Of a DNA stretch of 14,854 bases, positions 1 to 7,985 are shown piece by piece. This DNA is from Clostridiales bacterium UBA1758 (GTDB lineage Bacteria; Bacillota; Clostridia; Oscillospirales; UBA1758), in NCBI GenBank assembly GCA_002315595.1, contig DCHG01000051.1, positions 1-14,854 of the forward strand, given 5' to 3'. The position numbers and the translations under genes were made by a program. Every line of letters begins with the position of its first letter. Within the stretch, counting starts at the first letter, position 1. Under the pieces are notes generated by a model. That model was not told the DNA's origin, did no database searches, and worked only from the letters and a program-made list of their open reading frames with translations.

Positions 1-33
1 TCCATTTTTATGGGTACAGTTTAGGTTGACATC

Positions 34-1203
<1,170 letters not shown>

Positions 1204-1236
1204 AAGATACGGATATTCGCATTATAATAAAAAATG

Positions 1237-1286
1237 AAAAAAGTCATTGTAAATCGGTATGAATGCCGATTCACAATGACTTTTTT
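1237..1286. terminator. Bidirectional rho-independent terminator between convergent genes
   Basis: A long inverted repeat: six A, then GTCATTGT, one mismatched base, AATCGG, a short loop near 1259-1264, CCGATT, one base, ACAATGAC and six T. The outer A and T tracts make it a terminator in both directions, serving the acyltransferase gene on the plus strand and the PlsC-like gene on the minus strand. Confidence 0.9.
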
Positions 1287-1302
1287 ATTGCACTCGTTCT
1301 TT

Positions 1303-2574
1303 TCATTCCTCCGTAGAGGACTGTTTTTTCAGTTTATATAATTCTTCTGCGGCGATCCGTGTTTTTGCCACGATGTCGCCGGAATGCGGAAAGCAGTAAT
1401 ACAGAACCTTTTTATTGCCGATACAGATCATATCGCCGATTTCATACCAATAATAATCAGAATACAGTCCGTATGATGAGGTCGGTGACTGGTGGTAATC
1501 AAGTCTTCCGTCACAAGCGTTGAGGGTGAAACCGTCGGTCGTGTGCGTCAGGCGGCCTTCACCGACCATGCGAATTGCCGTGAAGTCGGTCAACACGCCG
1601 ACATCGACACCCACATCAAGCGAATATGAGCCGTTTTTCAACTCCCGACGGACTTCATCACGCTCCCATTGATACCAGTCGGGGATGTGTGAAAATTCGG
1701 TTTCGCCACTTTCGGCGTGTAGTTCGCCGAGCGTCGTCAGATGATATTTTTTTCCGCAGGCATGGCAAACAAGATATTCGCCTTTCCCCTCCATTTGCCC
1801 TTCAACCCCGCAGGATGCGCATTTATACAAGATGCGGTTCAATCCGTCGGCACGAAACGGCTCGTTGATCTCGATTTTATTTTTGCGTTGCCAGTCGAAA
1901 TTGTCAAACGAGAACGCCCCGTCGAGTATTTCATCGATTTCGGCGACGCTTTTTTGATTGAGATCGTCCGCGGAAAGAAGGCAACGCATTTCCGCACTGA
2001 CGTTGACTTTGCGCTTTTGCAGACCGTTGTAAAGCGGATCGCGGGCGAAAGCCCCCTTTGTCGTGACCATCACGATCGGCACACCGAGCCGCTTGAAAAG
2101 CACGCCGAGTCTGCGCGGGAGTGCCGTGGCACGCCCGTCAAAGGAATAACTCGCTTCGGGGTACATCAGTACGCTTGCGGAGAGTTTCGTCAGTGCATAT
2201 TTGATATCGCCGATCATCGCAAGATCGGTGACGAATTTTTCGGTCGGAATACATCCGAGTTCGCGCATCAGCCATTCTTTTCCGACAAAACCGTCGGAGG
2301 TACAGACGATGCAATACGGTTTCGGGTACATCAAACGCGAAACGATTTCAAGGTCGATAAAACTGGAATGATTCATCAAAATCATCCACGGTCCCTGACC
2401 TGCGGCATCCATATTTTCCTTTGTGAAGCGGAAATTCGTCTGTTTCAAGTCGGGGATTGCCGCCATTCGCACAAGTGTGCGAAAAAACAAATTCGGTTTT
2501 TTGGGGCGTTTTCGTTCAGTGCGAAGGTGCGCCATTGCTTCGTCAATATCGGCTTTGATCGTTTTGATTTTCAT
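1303..2574 (-). CDS. PlsC-like 1-acylglycerol-3-phosphate acyltransferase with C-terminal zinc ribbon
   Basis: A 423-residue protein. Residues about 60-180 carry the lysophospholipid acyltransferase (PlsC/LPLAT) motifs: N-H-S-S-F-I-D at 68-74 gives the catalytic H-X4-D (His69, Asp74), Y-P-E-A-S at 138-142 corresponds to the F-P-E-G phosphate-binding motif, and V-P-I-V-M-V at 165-170 is motif IV. The family acylates lysophosphatidic acid or related lipids at the inner membrane. It is much longer than a usual PlsC (about 200-250 residues). Cys252, Cys255, Cys270 and Cys273 form a C-X2-C...C-X2-C zinc ribbon, followed by about 150 residues of predicted beta-rich sequence with no recognised family. 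The ATG at 2574 has GGATG upstream and a TATAAT promoter. The gene is monocistronic. A role in phospholipid synthesis is inferred; the Zn domain suggests a specialised substrate or regulation. Confidence 0.82.
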   Translation of the reverse strand: MKIKTIKADIDEAMAHLRTERKRPKKPNLFFRTLVRMAAIPDLKQTNFRFTKENMDAAGQGPWMILMNHSSFIDLEIVSRLMYPKPYCIVCTSDGFVGKEWLMRELGCIPTEKFVTDLAMIGDIKYALTKLSASVLMYPEASYSFDGRATALPRRLGVLFKRLGVPIVMVTTKGAFARDPLYNGLQKRKVNVSAEMRCLLSADDLNQKSVAEIDEILDGAFSFDNFDWQRKNKIEINEPFRADGLNRILYKCASCGVEGQMEGKGEYLVCHACGKKYHLTTLGELHAESGETEFSHIPDWYQWERDEVRRELKNGSYSLDVGVDVGVLTDFTAIRMVGEGRLTHTTDGFTLNACDGRLDYHQSPTSSYGLYSDYYWYEIGDMICIGNKKVLYYCFPHSGDIVAKTRIAAEELYKLKKQSSTEE

Positions 2575-2599
2575 TGATTCACATCCTTTTTGATAAGTT

Positions 2600-2628
2600 A
2601 TTATACCAAAATTTGTTTTTTTTTACAA
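2600..2628 (-). promoter_or_regulatory. Promoter for the PlsC-like gene
   Basis: On the minus strand TTGTAA (2623-2628) is followed after 17 bp by a perfect TATAAT (2600-2605). It lies about 25 bp upstream of the start codon at 2574, with the ribosome binding sequence AAGGATG between. Confidence 0.75.
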
Positions 2629-2638
2629 TCTGTTATTC

Positions 2639-2667
2639 TTGACTTTTTTTCGACGGCATGATATTAT
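2639..2667 (+). promoter_or_regulatory. Promoter for the SPFH/RHH unit
   Basis: TTGACT (2639-2644), a 17-bp spacer and TATTAT (2662-2667) form a near-consensus housekeeping promoter 30 bp upstream of the SPFH start codon. It is back to back with the PlsC promoter, so the two transcription units diverge from about 100 bp. Confidence 0.75.
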
Positions 2668-2696
2668 TTTGATATCATATGAAAGGAGAGTTCAAT

Positions 2697-3704
2697 ATGA
2701 CGGAGAAAATATATATAAAACGTGCCAACGGAATGTCGGCACTAATGCTTGCGATCTTTGCACATCTTGCGAGCATTGCCGGGTTTGTTGTTGGGTGTGT
2801 TGCGGCAATGCCAGCGGTCATCATTCTTTGTGCGCTTTTGATGTGCGGTATTGTGTTTGTTTATCCCGGTCTTCGGATTCTCAAACCGCAGGAGGCGTTG
2901 GTTTTGACCTTGTTCGGCAAATATGTCGGCACGATCAAGGGTGAGGGCTTTTATTGGGTGAACCCGTTTTGTACGGCGGTCAATCCGGCGGCAAAAACAA
3001 AACTCAATCAAAGCGGGGATGTCGACAACACCAAGCCGAATCTCGTTCTCAATGCGCAGACCGGTCAGATCAGTATCAATGCCCCGATGAATATGCGCGT
3101 CTCGTTGAAGATTATGACGCTCAACAACAACCGACAGAAGATCAATGACTGCCTCGGTAACCCCGTCGAGATCGGTATTGCGGTCATGTGGCGTGTTGTG
3201 GACACGGCAAAGGCGGTCTTTAATGTCGATAACTACAAAGAGTATCTTTCGTTGCAATGCGATACCGCACTTCGCAATATCGTTCGCAACTATCCGTATG
3301 ATGTTGCGCCGAATGTCGACACCACGGGCGACGGAATTGCCGACGAAGGCAGCCTTCGCGGATCGAGCGAAGTCGTGGCACAACGGATCCGTGACGAAAT
3401 TCAGTCGCGCGTGACCGAAGCGGGACTTGAGATCATTGAAGCACGTATTACCTATCTTGCCTACGCGCCGGAGATCGCCGCCGTGATGCTCCAACGCCAA
3501 CAGGCATCCGCCATCATTGACGCGAGAAAAATGATCGTCGACGGTGCCGTCGGCATGGTCGAAATGGCACTTGACCGCTTGAAAACCGGTGGAATGGTTG
3601 AACTTGACGAAGAACGTAAGGCCGCAATGGTGTCCAATCTCCTCGTTGTGCTCTGCGGCAATCGTGATGCACAGCCGATCGTCAATTCCGGTAGTCTGTA
3701 TTGA
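2697..3704 (+). CDS. SPFH (stomatin/prohibitin/band 7) domain membrane protein
   Basis: A 335-residue protein. Two adjacent hydrophobic segments (about residues 15-36 and 38-58) anchor it in the membrane. The SPFH domain follows from about 60 to 260, with the typical entry Y-P-G-L-R-I-L-K-P-Q-E-A, the G-K-Y-V-G-T-I-K-G-E-G-F-Y-W-V-N-P strand-turn, and the helical segment with Q-R-Q-Q-A-S-A-I-I-D-A-R-K. Such proteins form membrane-bound oligomers that organise microdomains or control proteases. ATG 2697 is preferred over ATG 2679, six codons upstream, because AAAGGAGAG (2681-2689) sits at the correct distance before 2697. The stop codon overlaps the start of the next gene by one base (TGATG), so the two products are probably translationally coupled. 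The exact function is not known; it is not a close HflK/HflC or FloA match by length or ending. Confidence 0.85.
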   Translation: MTEKIYIKRANGMSALMLAIFAHLASIAGFVVGCVAAMPAVIILCALLMCGIVFVYPGLRILKPQEALVLTLFGKYVGTIKGEGFYWVNPFCTAVNPAAKTKLNQSGDVDNTKPNLVLNAQTGQISINAPMNMRVSLKIMTLNNNRQKINDCLGNPVEIGIAVMWRVVDTAKAVFNVDNYKEYLSLQCDTALRNIVRNYPYDVAPNVDTTGDGIADEGSLRGSSEVVAQRIRDEIQSRVTEAGLEIIEARITYLAYAPEIAAVMLQRQQASAIIDARKMIVDGAVGMVEMALDRLKTGGMVELDEERKAAMVSNLLVVLCGNRDAQPIVNSGSLY

Positions 3705-3904
3705 TGAACGACAACGCAAAAAAGCAGGTACCTCTCCGTCTTTCGCCGAAACTGTATCAAGCCATTGCCGCATGGGCAGAGGATGATTTCAGAAGCGTCA
3801 ACGGACAGATCGAGTACCTTTTGAGCGAATGTGTGCGACAGCGCAAAAAAAACGGCAAATACGTCGGTGAGGAGATCGATGTACCGCCGGAACTGGATGT
3901 ATAG
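3704..3904 (+). CDS. Arc-like ribbon-helix-helix DNA-binding protein
   Basis: A 66-residue protein with the ribbon-helix-helix pattern of the Arc/MetJ class: a beta strand Q-V-P-L-R-L-S at 8-14, helix A from Pro15 to about Asp27, a turn, and helix B from Ser31 (S-V-N-G-Q-I-E-Y-L-L) to about Arg47. These proteins bind DNA as dimers through the paired strand and are often autoregulators or antitoxins. The ATG at 3704 overlaps the TGA of the SPFH gene (TGATG) and has no good ribosome binding site of its own, so translation is probably by reinitiation. No toxin-like gene is adjacent. The basic segment R-Q-R-K-K-N-G-K and the acidic tail after it are additional to the fold. The family is fairly sure; the target is unknown. 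It could autoregulate the shared promoter. Confidence 0.8.
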   Translation: MNDNAKKQVPLRLSPKLYQAIAAWAEDDFRSVNGQIEYLLSECVRQRKKNGKYVGEEIDVPPELDV

Positions 3905-3983
3905 GAACAAGAGGTCCGTTTGGAAGAGGGCCGTTGCGAAACTACCGTTTTTGAAAAGGTGGAGCAATAACATAATCAATGTG

Positions 3984-4016
3984 ACGGGGTGTTCAAAACG
4001 AACACTCCGTTTTCAT
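3984..4016 (+). terminator. Rho-independent terminator after the SPFH/RHH unit
   Basis: An 11-bp stem, ACGGGGTGTTC with GAACACTCCGT (one G-U pair), around the loop AAAAC, followed by TTTCATT. It closes the two-gene unit about 80 bp after the RHH stop codon. The stretch 3905-3983 holds no gene I can support. Confidence 0.75.
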
Positions 4017-4051
4017 TAAAGCATTTTGCGGCAAATCAAGGAGATTTCTTG

Positions 4052-4080
4052 TTGACGAAACCCCGATTTTGCGATAAAAT
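4052..4080 (+). promoter_or_regulatory. Promoter for the EamA transporter gene
   Basis: TTGACG (4052-4057), a 17-bp spacer and TAAAAT (4075-4080). Transcription would begin near 4086-4088, just upstream of GGAGGGGG at 4097-4104. This placement excludes TTG at 4085 as a usable start codon for the downstream gene. Confidence 0.75.
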
Positions 4081-4096
4081 TTGATTGTATCTATAT

Positions 4097-4104
4097 GGAG
4101 GGGG
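4097..4104 (+). promoter_or_regulatory. Strong Shine-Dalgarno sequence pointing to an ATC start
   Basis: GGAGGGGG is nearly the full anti-Shine-Dalgarno complement. Seven bases downstream, in the EamA reading frame, is ATC (4112-4114) followed by Asn-Arg-Arg codons. No ATG, GTG or TTG in that frame lies within normal spacing; the next is TTG at 4127, 22 bases away. Confidence 0.7.
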
Positions 4105-4111
4105 AATATTC

Positions 4112-5017
4112 ATCAACCGTCGGAATTTGCGCGGCAATCTGTTGTTGTTTTTTGCCGCTTTTATTTGGGGAACTGCATTTGTCGCACAACGAAAAGGGCT
4201 TGAAGTCATCGGCCCGTTTACATTCAATGCGGTTCGATCCGTCGTCGGTTCGATTTTCCTCGTCCCCGTCATCCTTGTTCGAAATCATCTCGGTCAAACC
4301 GAGCGTCACGACAAAATTCCGAAATCCGTTCGCCGTAAAAAGACGGTGGTTGCGGGTGCGATTTGTGGACTGATTTTGTTTTTGGCGACATCGGCACAGC
4401 AGGTCGGATTGGTCTATTCGGGCGCGGGAAAAGCCGGGTTTATGACGGCAATGTATGTGGTGCTTGTTCCGATCCTCGGTCTGCTTTTCCGTCGCCGCCC
4501 GAAGCCCGTCGTTTGGCTTGCGGCGTTGATCGCATTGGCGGGATTGTATCTTCTCTGCGTCAAAGAGGGCTTTTCGATTGCAAAAGAGGATCTTCCGCTT
4601 CTTGCCTGCGCACTGCTTTTTGCGATGCACATCACGGTGGTTGACCTCTTTTCGCCCTATGTGGACGGCGTGGTGTTGTCCTGTATTCAGTTTGCCGTGA
4701 CGGCGGTATTGAGTGGCATTGTCATGTTTGCCGCAGAAACCCCCGATTTTTCCGCGATCCTTTCCGCCGCAGGCTCAATCCTTTACGCGGGCGTGCTTTC
4801 AAGCGGGATCGCGTATACATTCCAAATCCTCGGTCAGCGTGACGCATCTCCTTCGCTTGCGGCGTTGATTATGAGCCTTGAATCCGTTTTTGCCGCCCTT
4901 GCAGGATGGGTCGTGTTGAACGAAAACCTTTCGACGCGTGAATTGTTCGGAAGCGTGTTGATGTTTACCGCGATCGTGCTTGCGGAACTTCCGGATAAGA
5001 AACAAAGAAAAGAGTGA
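4112..5017 (+). CDS. EamA/DMT-family membrane transporter, apparently non-AUG start
   Basis: A drug/metabolite transporter superfamily permease of about 301 residues with ten predicted transmembrane helices in two EamA repeats. Family marks: N-L-L-L-F-F-A-A-F-I-W-G-T-A-F-V near the N-terminus, and in the second repeat S-P-S-L-A-A-L-I-M-S-L-E-S-V-F-A-A-L-A-G followed by L-N-E. The family exports small molecules such as amino acids or metabolites across the inner membrane; the substrate is not predictable. The open frame extends upstream to TTG 4085, but that codon coincides with the predicted transcription start. The ribosome binding site at 4097-4104 fits ATC at 4112. ATG 4095 is in another frame. 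The real start is therefore ATC, the late TTG at 4127, or a sequence error. It is followed 74 bp later by the GNAT gene on the same strand, with no terminator between. Confidence 0.85.
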   Translation: MNRRNLRGNLLLFFAAFIWGTAFVAQRKGLEVIGPFTFNAVRSVVGSIFLVPVILVRNHLGQTERHDKIPKSVRRKKTVVAGAICGLILFLATSAQQVGLVYSGAGKAGFMTAMYVVLVPILGLLFRRRPKPVVWLAALIALAGLYLLCVKEGFSIAKEDLPLLACALLFAMHITVVDLFSPYVDGVVLSCIQFAVTAVLSGIVMFAAETPDFSAILSAAGSILYAGVLSSGIAYTFQILGQRDASPSLAALIMSLESVFAALAGWVVLNENLSTRELFGSVLMFTAIVLAELPDKKQRKE

Positions 5018-5033
5018 AACGGATTTTCGAACG

Positions 5034-5058
5034 GTGGCCACGGTATTTGATCGATCAA
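5034..5058 (+). promoter_or_regulatory. Paired palindromes between EamA and GNAT genes (possible operator)
   Basis: GTGGCCAC (5034-5041) and TTGATCGATCAA (5047-5058) are perfect palindromes of 8 and 12 bp within 25 bp of intergenic DNA. No T tract follows, so this is not an intrinsic terminator, and no promoter boxes are obvious. It could be a regulator binding site or an RNA processing hairpin; the evidence is only the symmetry. Confidence 0.3.
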
Positions 5059-5091
5059 CCTTGGTGACATTTCCCAGAAAGGAAGATGACA

Positions 5092-5655
5092 ATGAAACAA
5101 CTCAAAATGGTTCGTCCCGCAAGCCCTCTCGCCGATTTTCCTCTGCCCGCGGGTTATTCGATTCGCACTTATCGGCAAGGCGATGAAAAAACATGGGTAA
5201 AGATCTGTAATGGACCGCTTGGGGAGTGGACGGAACAGGAATTTTTGGATAGAATGCTGGGTGATCCGGGTGTAGCGGCAGGCGAGATCTATTTTTTGAT
5301 CGCTCCCGACGGTCGTATTGCCGGCACCGCAACGGCGCAGATGCGCCCGGATTCAGATGTCGGGTTCCTCCATATGGTCGGCATTGACGAAGAATTCCGC
5401 GGAAAAGGACTTTCCAAGCCGATGAGTGCCGTCCCCGTGAGATACAGCATCGAACAAGGTCGGGACGTCGTGTGGCTTTCAACCGATGAATGGCGACTTC
5501 CCGCAATCAAAACCTACCTCGATCTCGGATTTCGCCCGTTGCTCTATGCGCCGGATATGCACGACCGGTGGATCGGGGTGCTGAAAGAACTGAAAATCAA
5601 TTCGATCGAAGCGGTAGACGAAAGCGCCGCCGTCGTTGATGTATTGAAATACTGA
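5092..5655 (+). CDS. GNAT family N-acetyltransferase
   Basis: A 187-residue acetyltransferase of the GNAT superfamily, which transfers acetyl from acetyl-CoA to an amine or similar group in the cytoplasm. The beta-4 and acetyl-CoA pyrophosphate loop read L-H-M-V-G-I then E-F-R-G-K-G-L-S (residues 102-108; the last Gly/Ala of the usual R-x-x-G-x-G/A is Ser108). The C-terminal motif A-I-K-T-Y-L-D-L-G-F at 138-147 supplies Tyr142, the position of the usual general acid. The acceptor is unknown. ATG 5092 is preferred to ATG 5086 because AAAGGAA (5078-5084) lies 7 bases before 5092 and only one base before 5086. The FAD oxidoreductase gene begins 14 bp after its stop, so the two are almost surely cotranscribed. 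The N-terminal 20 residues precede the core fold. Confidence 0.85.
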   Translation: MKQLKMVRPASPLADFPLPAGYSIRTYRQGDEKTWVKICNGPLGEWTEQEFLDRMLGDPGVAAGEIYFLIAPDGRIAGTATAQMRPDSDVGFLHMVGIDEEFRGKGLSKPMSAVPVRYSIEQGRDVVWLSTDEWRLPAIKTYLDLGFRPLLYAPDMHDRWIGVLKELKINSIEAVDESAAVVDVLKY

Positions 5656-5669
5656 AAGGAAGAAAAAAC

Positions 5670-7049
5670 ATGGAAACTGTTGTTGAACCCGAAAGACGCT
5701 TACCGATTATCAGCACTGTCGATGTTTGTGTTGTTGGAGGCGGAATGGCAGGCGTGTTTGCCGCCGTTCGTGCTTCCCAACTCGGAATGAAAGTCGCCAT
5801 CATCGAAAAGAACGATTTCTTCGGCGGAATTGCGACCGCCGGCAATGTCAACGCGTGGTTCTCGATGTACGATACCACCGGGAAGAAAAAGATCGTTTCC
5901 GGCTTGACCGAAGAAGTTCTGGAAGAACTCAAAGCACGCGGAGCCGCACAATATCAGCAGTCGGCGGGCTTTACCACCGTCAACACCGAGGAACTTAAAC
6001 TAGTGCTTGACAACCTTATCAAAAAGAATAAGATTGAGGCACACCTCGGTACCCGCTTCTGCACCGCATTTGTCGGCGATTCCGCCGCATCCAGCGCCGT
6101 TGTTGAATTTGCGGGCGTTAACACCGGTGTTTCCTGCGCCGTCGTCGAAAATGCGGACGGTCGTGGCGTCATCAAGGCGAAATTCTTCGTCGATGCTTCC
6201 GGAGATGCCGCCCTTTGCCGCCGCGTCCTGCTTTCCTATTATAAGGTCGCGAATATGCAGCCGCCCACGATTTGCGGCGTTTTTGCCGGAATTGACGGTA
6301 AAAATGCGGAAATCGCCAAAATTGTTGCCGAACACGGTGAAGAATTCGGCATGAAACCCGTCTGGCGCGGTGACAATGCCGTTCCGGGCTTCGCCAAACT
6401 CACCGTTCACAACGAAGGACATGTCATGGGCTATGATGTTTCCTTTGCCGCACAACATACCGCGGCGGAACTTGACGGTCGTGAAATGATCGACAATTAT
6501 TTGAAAATTCTTCGCAAGTACCTCAAGGGTGGCGATAAGGTTCAACTCGTTTCTCTGCCCGCCAGTATCGGTGTGCGCGAAACCTTCCATGTCAAGAGCC
6601 TGCACCGTGTTAAGGACCGTGAAATTCTCGGCGGTACAAAGTTCAAGGATGCGATCGCCAACGGATCGTACCCGGTCGATGTCCATAACCCGGACGGCTC
6701 GGTCACCATCAAACGCCTTGATGGCACGACGGGTACCATCGGCACCGACGGCGTCTATACCGAGGGCAGATGGAAGGACGAGGACAAGAATGCCCCGACT
6801 TATTACCAGATCCCGTTCCGTTGCCTTGTGCCGGATCATAAGATCTGCAACATCCTGAGCGTCGGTCGTTGTATTGATGCCGAGGAAGAGGCGTTCAGTG
6901 CAATGCGCGTGATGGTTAACGCCAACCAGGTCGGCGAAGCCGCCGGTGTTGCCGCCGCGATCGCCGTCAAGGGTGGTTATATCGCTCGTGATATCCCGGT
7001 TGCGGAAGTCCGTGAAAGACTCGCCGGACTCGGTGCGATCATTTTGTAA
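5670..7049 (+). CDS. FAD-dependent oxidoreductase (FAD_oxidored family)
   Basis: A 459-residue flavoprotein. The Rossmann dinucleotide fold opens with V-D-V-C-V-V-G-G-G-M-A-G (17-28) and ends with the ribose-binding glutamate in V-A-I-I-E-K (Glu46). F-F-G-G-I-A-T-A-G follows at 50-58. A second FAD contact, V-D-A-S-G-D-A-A-L, is at 174-182. The C-terminal FAD closure I-L-S-V-G-R-C-I-D-A then A-N-Q-V-G-E-A-A-G lies at about 408-440. This fits the FAD_oxidored family (PF12831) common in anaerobes, soluble in the cytoplasm, substrate unknown. The ATG has AAGGAAG 8 bases upstream. Neither an iron-sulfur cysteine cluster nor a signal peptide is seen. It sits in an operon after the GNAT gene and ends before a strong bidirectional terminator. 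Confidence 0.87.
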   Translation: METVVEPERRLPIISTVDVCVVGGGMAGVFAAVRASQLGMKVAIIEKNDFFGGIATAGNVNAWFSMYDTTGKKKIVSGLTEEVLEELKARGAAQYQQSAGFTTVNTEELKLVLDNLIKKNKIEAHLGTRFCTAFVGDSAASSAVVEFAGVNTGVSCAVVENADGRGVIKAKFFVDASGDAALCRRVLLSYYKVANMQPPTICGVFAGIDGKNAEIAKIVAEHGEEFGMKPVWRGDNAVPGFAKLTVHNEGHVMGYDVSFAAQHTAAELDGREMIDNYLKILRKYLKGGDKVQLVSLPASIGVRETFHVKSLHRVKDREILGGTKFKDAIANGSYPVDVHNPDGSVTIKRLDGTTGTIGTDGVYTEGRWKDEDKNAPTYYQIPFRCLVPDHKICNILSVGRCIDAEEEAFSAMRVMVNANQVGEAAGVAAAIAVKGGYIARDIPVAEVRERLAGLGAIIL

Positions 7050-7063
7050 TCGAAACGAAAAAA

Positions 7064-7107
7064 GAAACAGCCGGAGGACGAAATCCTTCGGCTGTTTTTT
7101 CTTGTTT
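7064..7107. terminator. Bidirectional rho-independent terminator
   Basis: CAGCCGGAGGA (7068-7078) pairs with TCCTTCGGCTG (7084-7094) around the loop CGAAA, flanked by A-rich sequence on the left and a T tract on the right. It ends the FAD oxidoreductase transcript on the plus strand and the membrane-protein transcript from the minus strand, whose stop codon is at 7117. Confidence 0.9.
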
Positions 7108-7116
7108 TTAATGAAA

Positions 7117-7914
7117 TTAATTTTTATGCGCGATTCCGACAATGGCAAAGTAGATCATCGAAATGACGAAATACGCGGCAGGAACCATCAGCAAATAGAT
7201 GGGATCGAATAGATAATCGGAATAAGCGAGCCAAACTGTCGCACAAACATTGAAAAGTGCGACGATCATTGCGCCGATGATGACGCCGTTGTTATTTTTC
7301 GACGGAAGAAATTCGATATTATAGCCGAGCAGATGGATCGGACGCCTTTTGAAGGATGCGATCACGCCGATCAAAACGAGTGTCAGCAAAAGGATGAATG
7401 CGACACCGATCGGGATCGCAAACCAAACCTTCATCACACTCTGAATTGCCTTATAGATCAACCATGCGGAACAACTGCCCACGACACAGAGAAGCGAAAC
7501 GATGAAAAACGCGGGATCGAAACTATAATAAATGATATACAGCATAACCGCGGCAGGAATACCGCCGTACAACATCGTAAACGTTGAAGGATCGAATCTT
7601 AGGCTGAGCACACCAAAGCACGCCGCACAGAACAGACCGATGACGATCAGCGTTGCACCCGTAAATAATTTGAATTCCACATCACGGTGCAGAGACTTTT
7701 CAACGATGAATTTAATCATGCCGAGACCTGCGACAACACACGATGCGATGAACAATACATCGGTCGCCGTGCGTGCGGAGGAGAAGGTCAGGATTTTGCT
7801 CATCATGCGGAAGATATTCAGCAAAATCATAATCATCGCCACTCCGACGGTAAAGGCAAGCAACACCTTATTGGTTACAAAATCTTTGTATTTCTGTTGA
7901 TCTTTCTTGTTCAA
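7117..7914 (-). CDS. Polytopic membrane protein of unknown function
   Basis: A 265-residue hydrophobic protein that I do not recognise. A charged, lysine-rich N-terminus (M-N-K-K-D-Q-Q-K-Y-K) precedes about eight transmembrane segments, near residues 17-37, 48-68, 80-103, 110-128, 131-152, 162-184, 212-232 and 240-260. A basic cytoplasmic loop F-K-R-R-P-I-H lies after segment six. There are no catalytic motifs or ligand-binding clusters. The ATG at 7914 has GGAG 9 bases upstream. It is last in the block after prmA and the YcxB-like gene, 89 bp from the latter, and has its own candidate promoter there, so it may be made both with and without prmA. It could be a transporter subunit or an envelope-stress protein; there is no evidence for either. 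Confidence 0.7.
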   Translation of the reverse strand: MNKKDQQKYKDFVTNKVLLAFTVGVAMIMILLNIFRMMSKILTFSSARTATDVLFIASCVVAGLGMIKFIVEKSLHRDVEFKLFTGATLIVIGLFCAACFGVLSLRFDPSTFTMLYGGIPAAVMLYIIYYSFDPAFFIVSLLCVVGSCSAWLIYKAIQSVMKVWFAIPIGVAFILLLTLVLIGVIASFKRRPIHLLGYNIEFLPSKNNNGVIIGAMIVALFNVCATVWLAYSDYLFDPIYLLMVPAAYFVISMIYFAIVGIAHKN

Positions 7915-7930
7915 ATGTCAACACTCCATG

Positions 7931-7944
7931 CGGCGGGATCGCCG
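7931..7944 (-). promoter_or_regulatory. GC-rich hairpin immediately upstream of a ribosome binding site
   Basis: CGGCG-GGAT-CGCCG is a perfect 5-bp GC stem with a 4-base loop in an otherwise AT-rich leader. On the minus strand it ends three bases before the GGAG of the membrane-protein gene. It could modulate ribosome access, or be chance. Confidence 0.3.
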
Positions 7945-7985
7945 TAGTTTAATTCAAAATCAGCACATATTTAAGTACAACTGTT

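Noticed and set aside
1741..2577. Long plus-strand open frame (278 codons) antisense to the PlsC-like gene
   Set aside because: It overlaps a gene with clear catalytic motifs, lacks a ribosome binding site and encodes no recognisable domain; a codon-bias shadow.
2742..3773. Minus-strand open frame of 343 codons opposite the SPFH gene
   Set aside because: It covers the SPFH and RHH genes, which have family signatures, promoter and ribosome binding sites; the translation is rich in His, Cys and Arg as in shadow frames.
4085..4111. TTG 4085 as the EamA start
   Set aside because: It sits at the predicted transcription start and upstream of the strong ribosome binding site, so it could not be initiated from this promoter.
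4095..4373. Frame starting at ATG 4095
   Set aside because: It has no ribosome binding site before it, its first codons are the ribosome binding site of EamA, and the peptide is a shadow of the transporter.
6000..7148. Minus-strand open frame of 382 codons opposite the FAD oxidoreductase gene
   Set aside because: It runs through a bidirectional terminator and is antisense to a well supported flavoprotein; no domain is seen.
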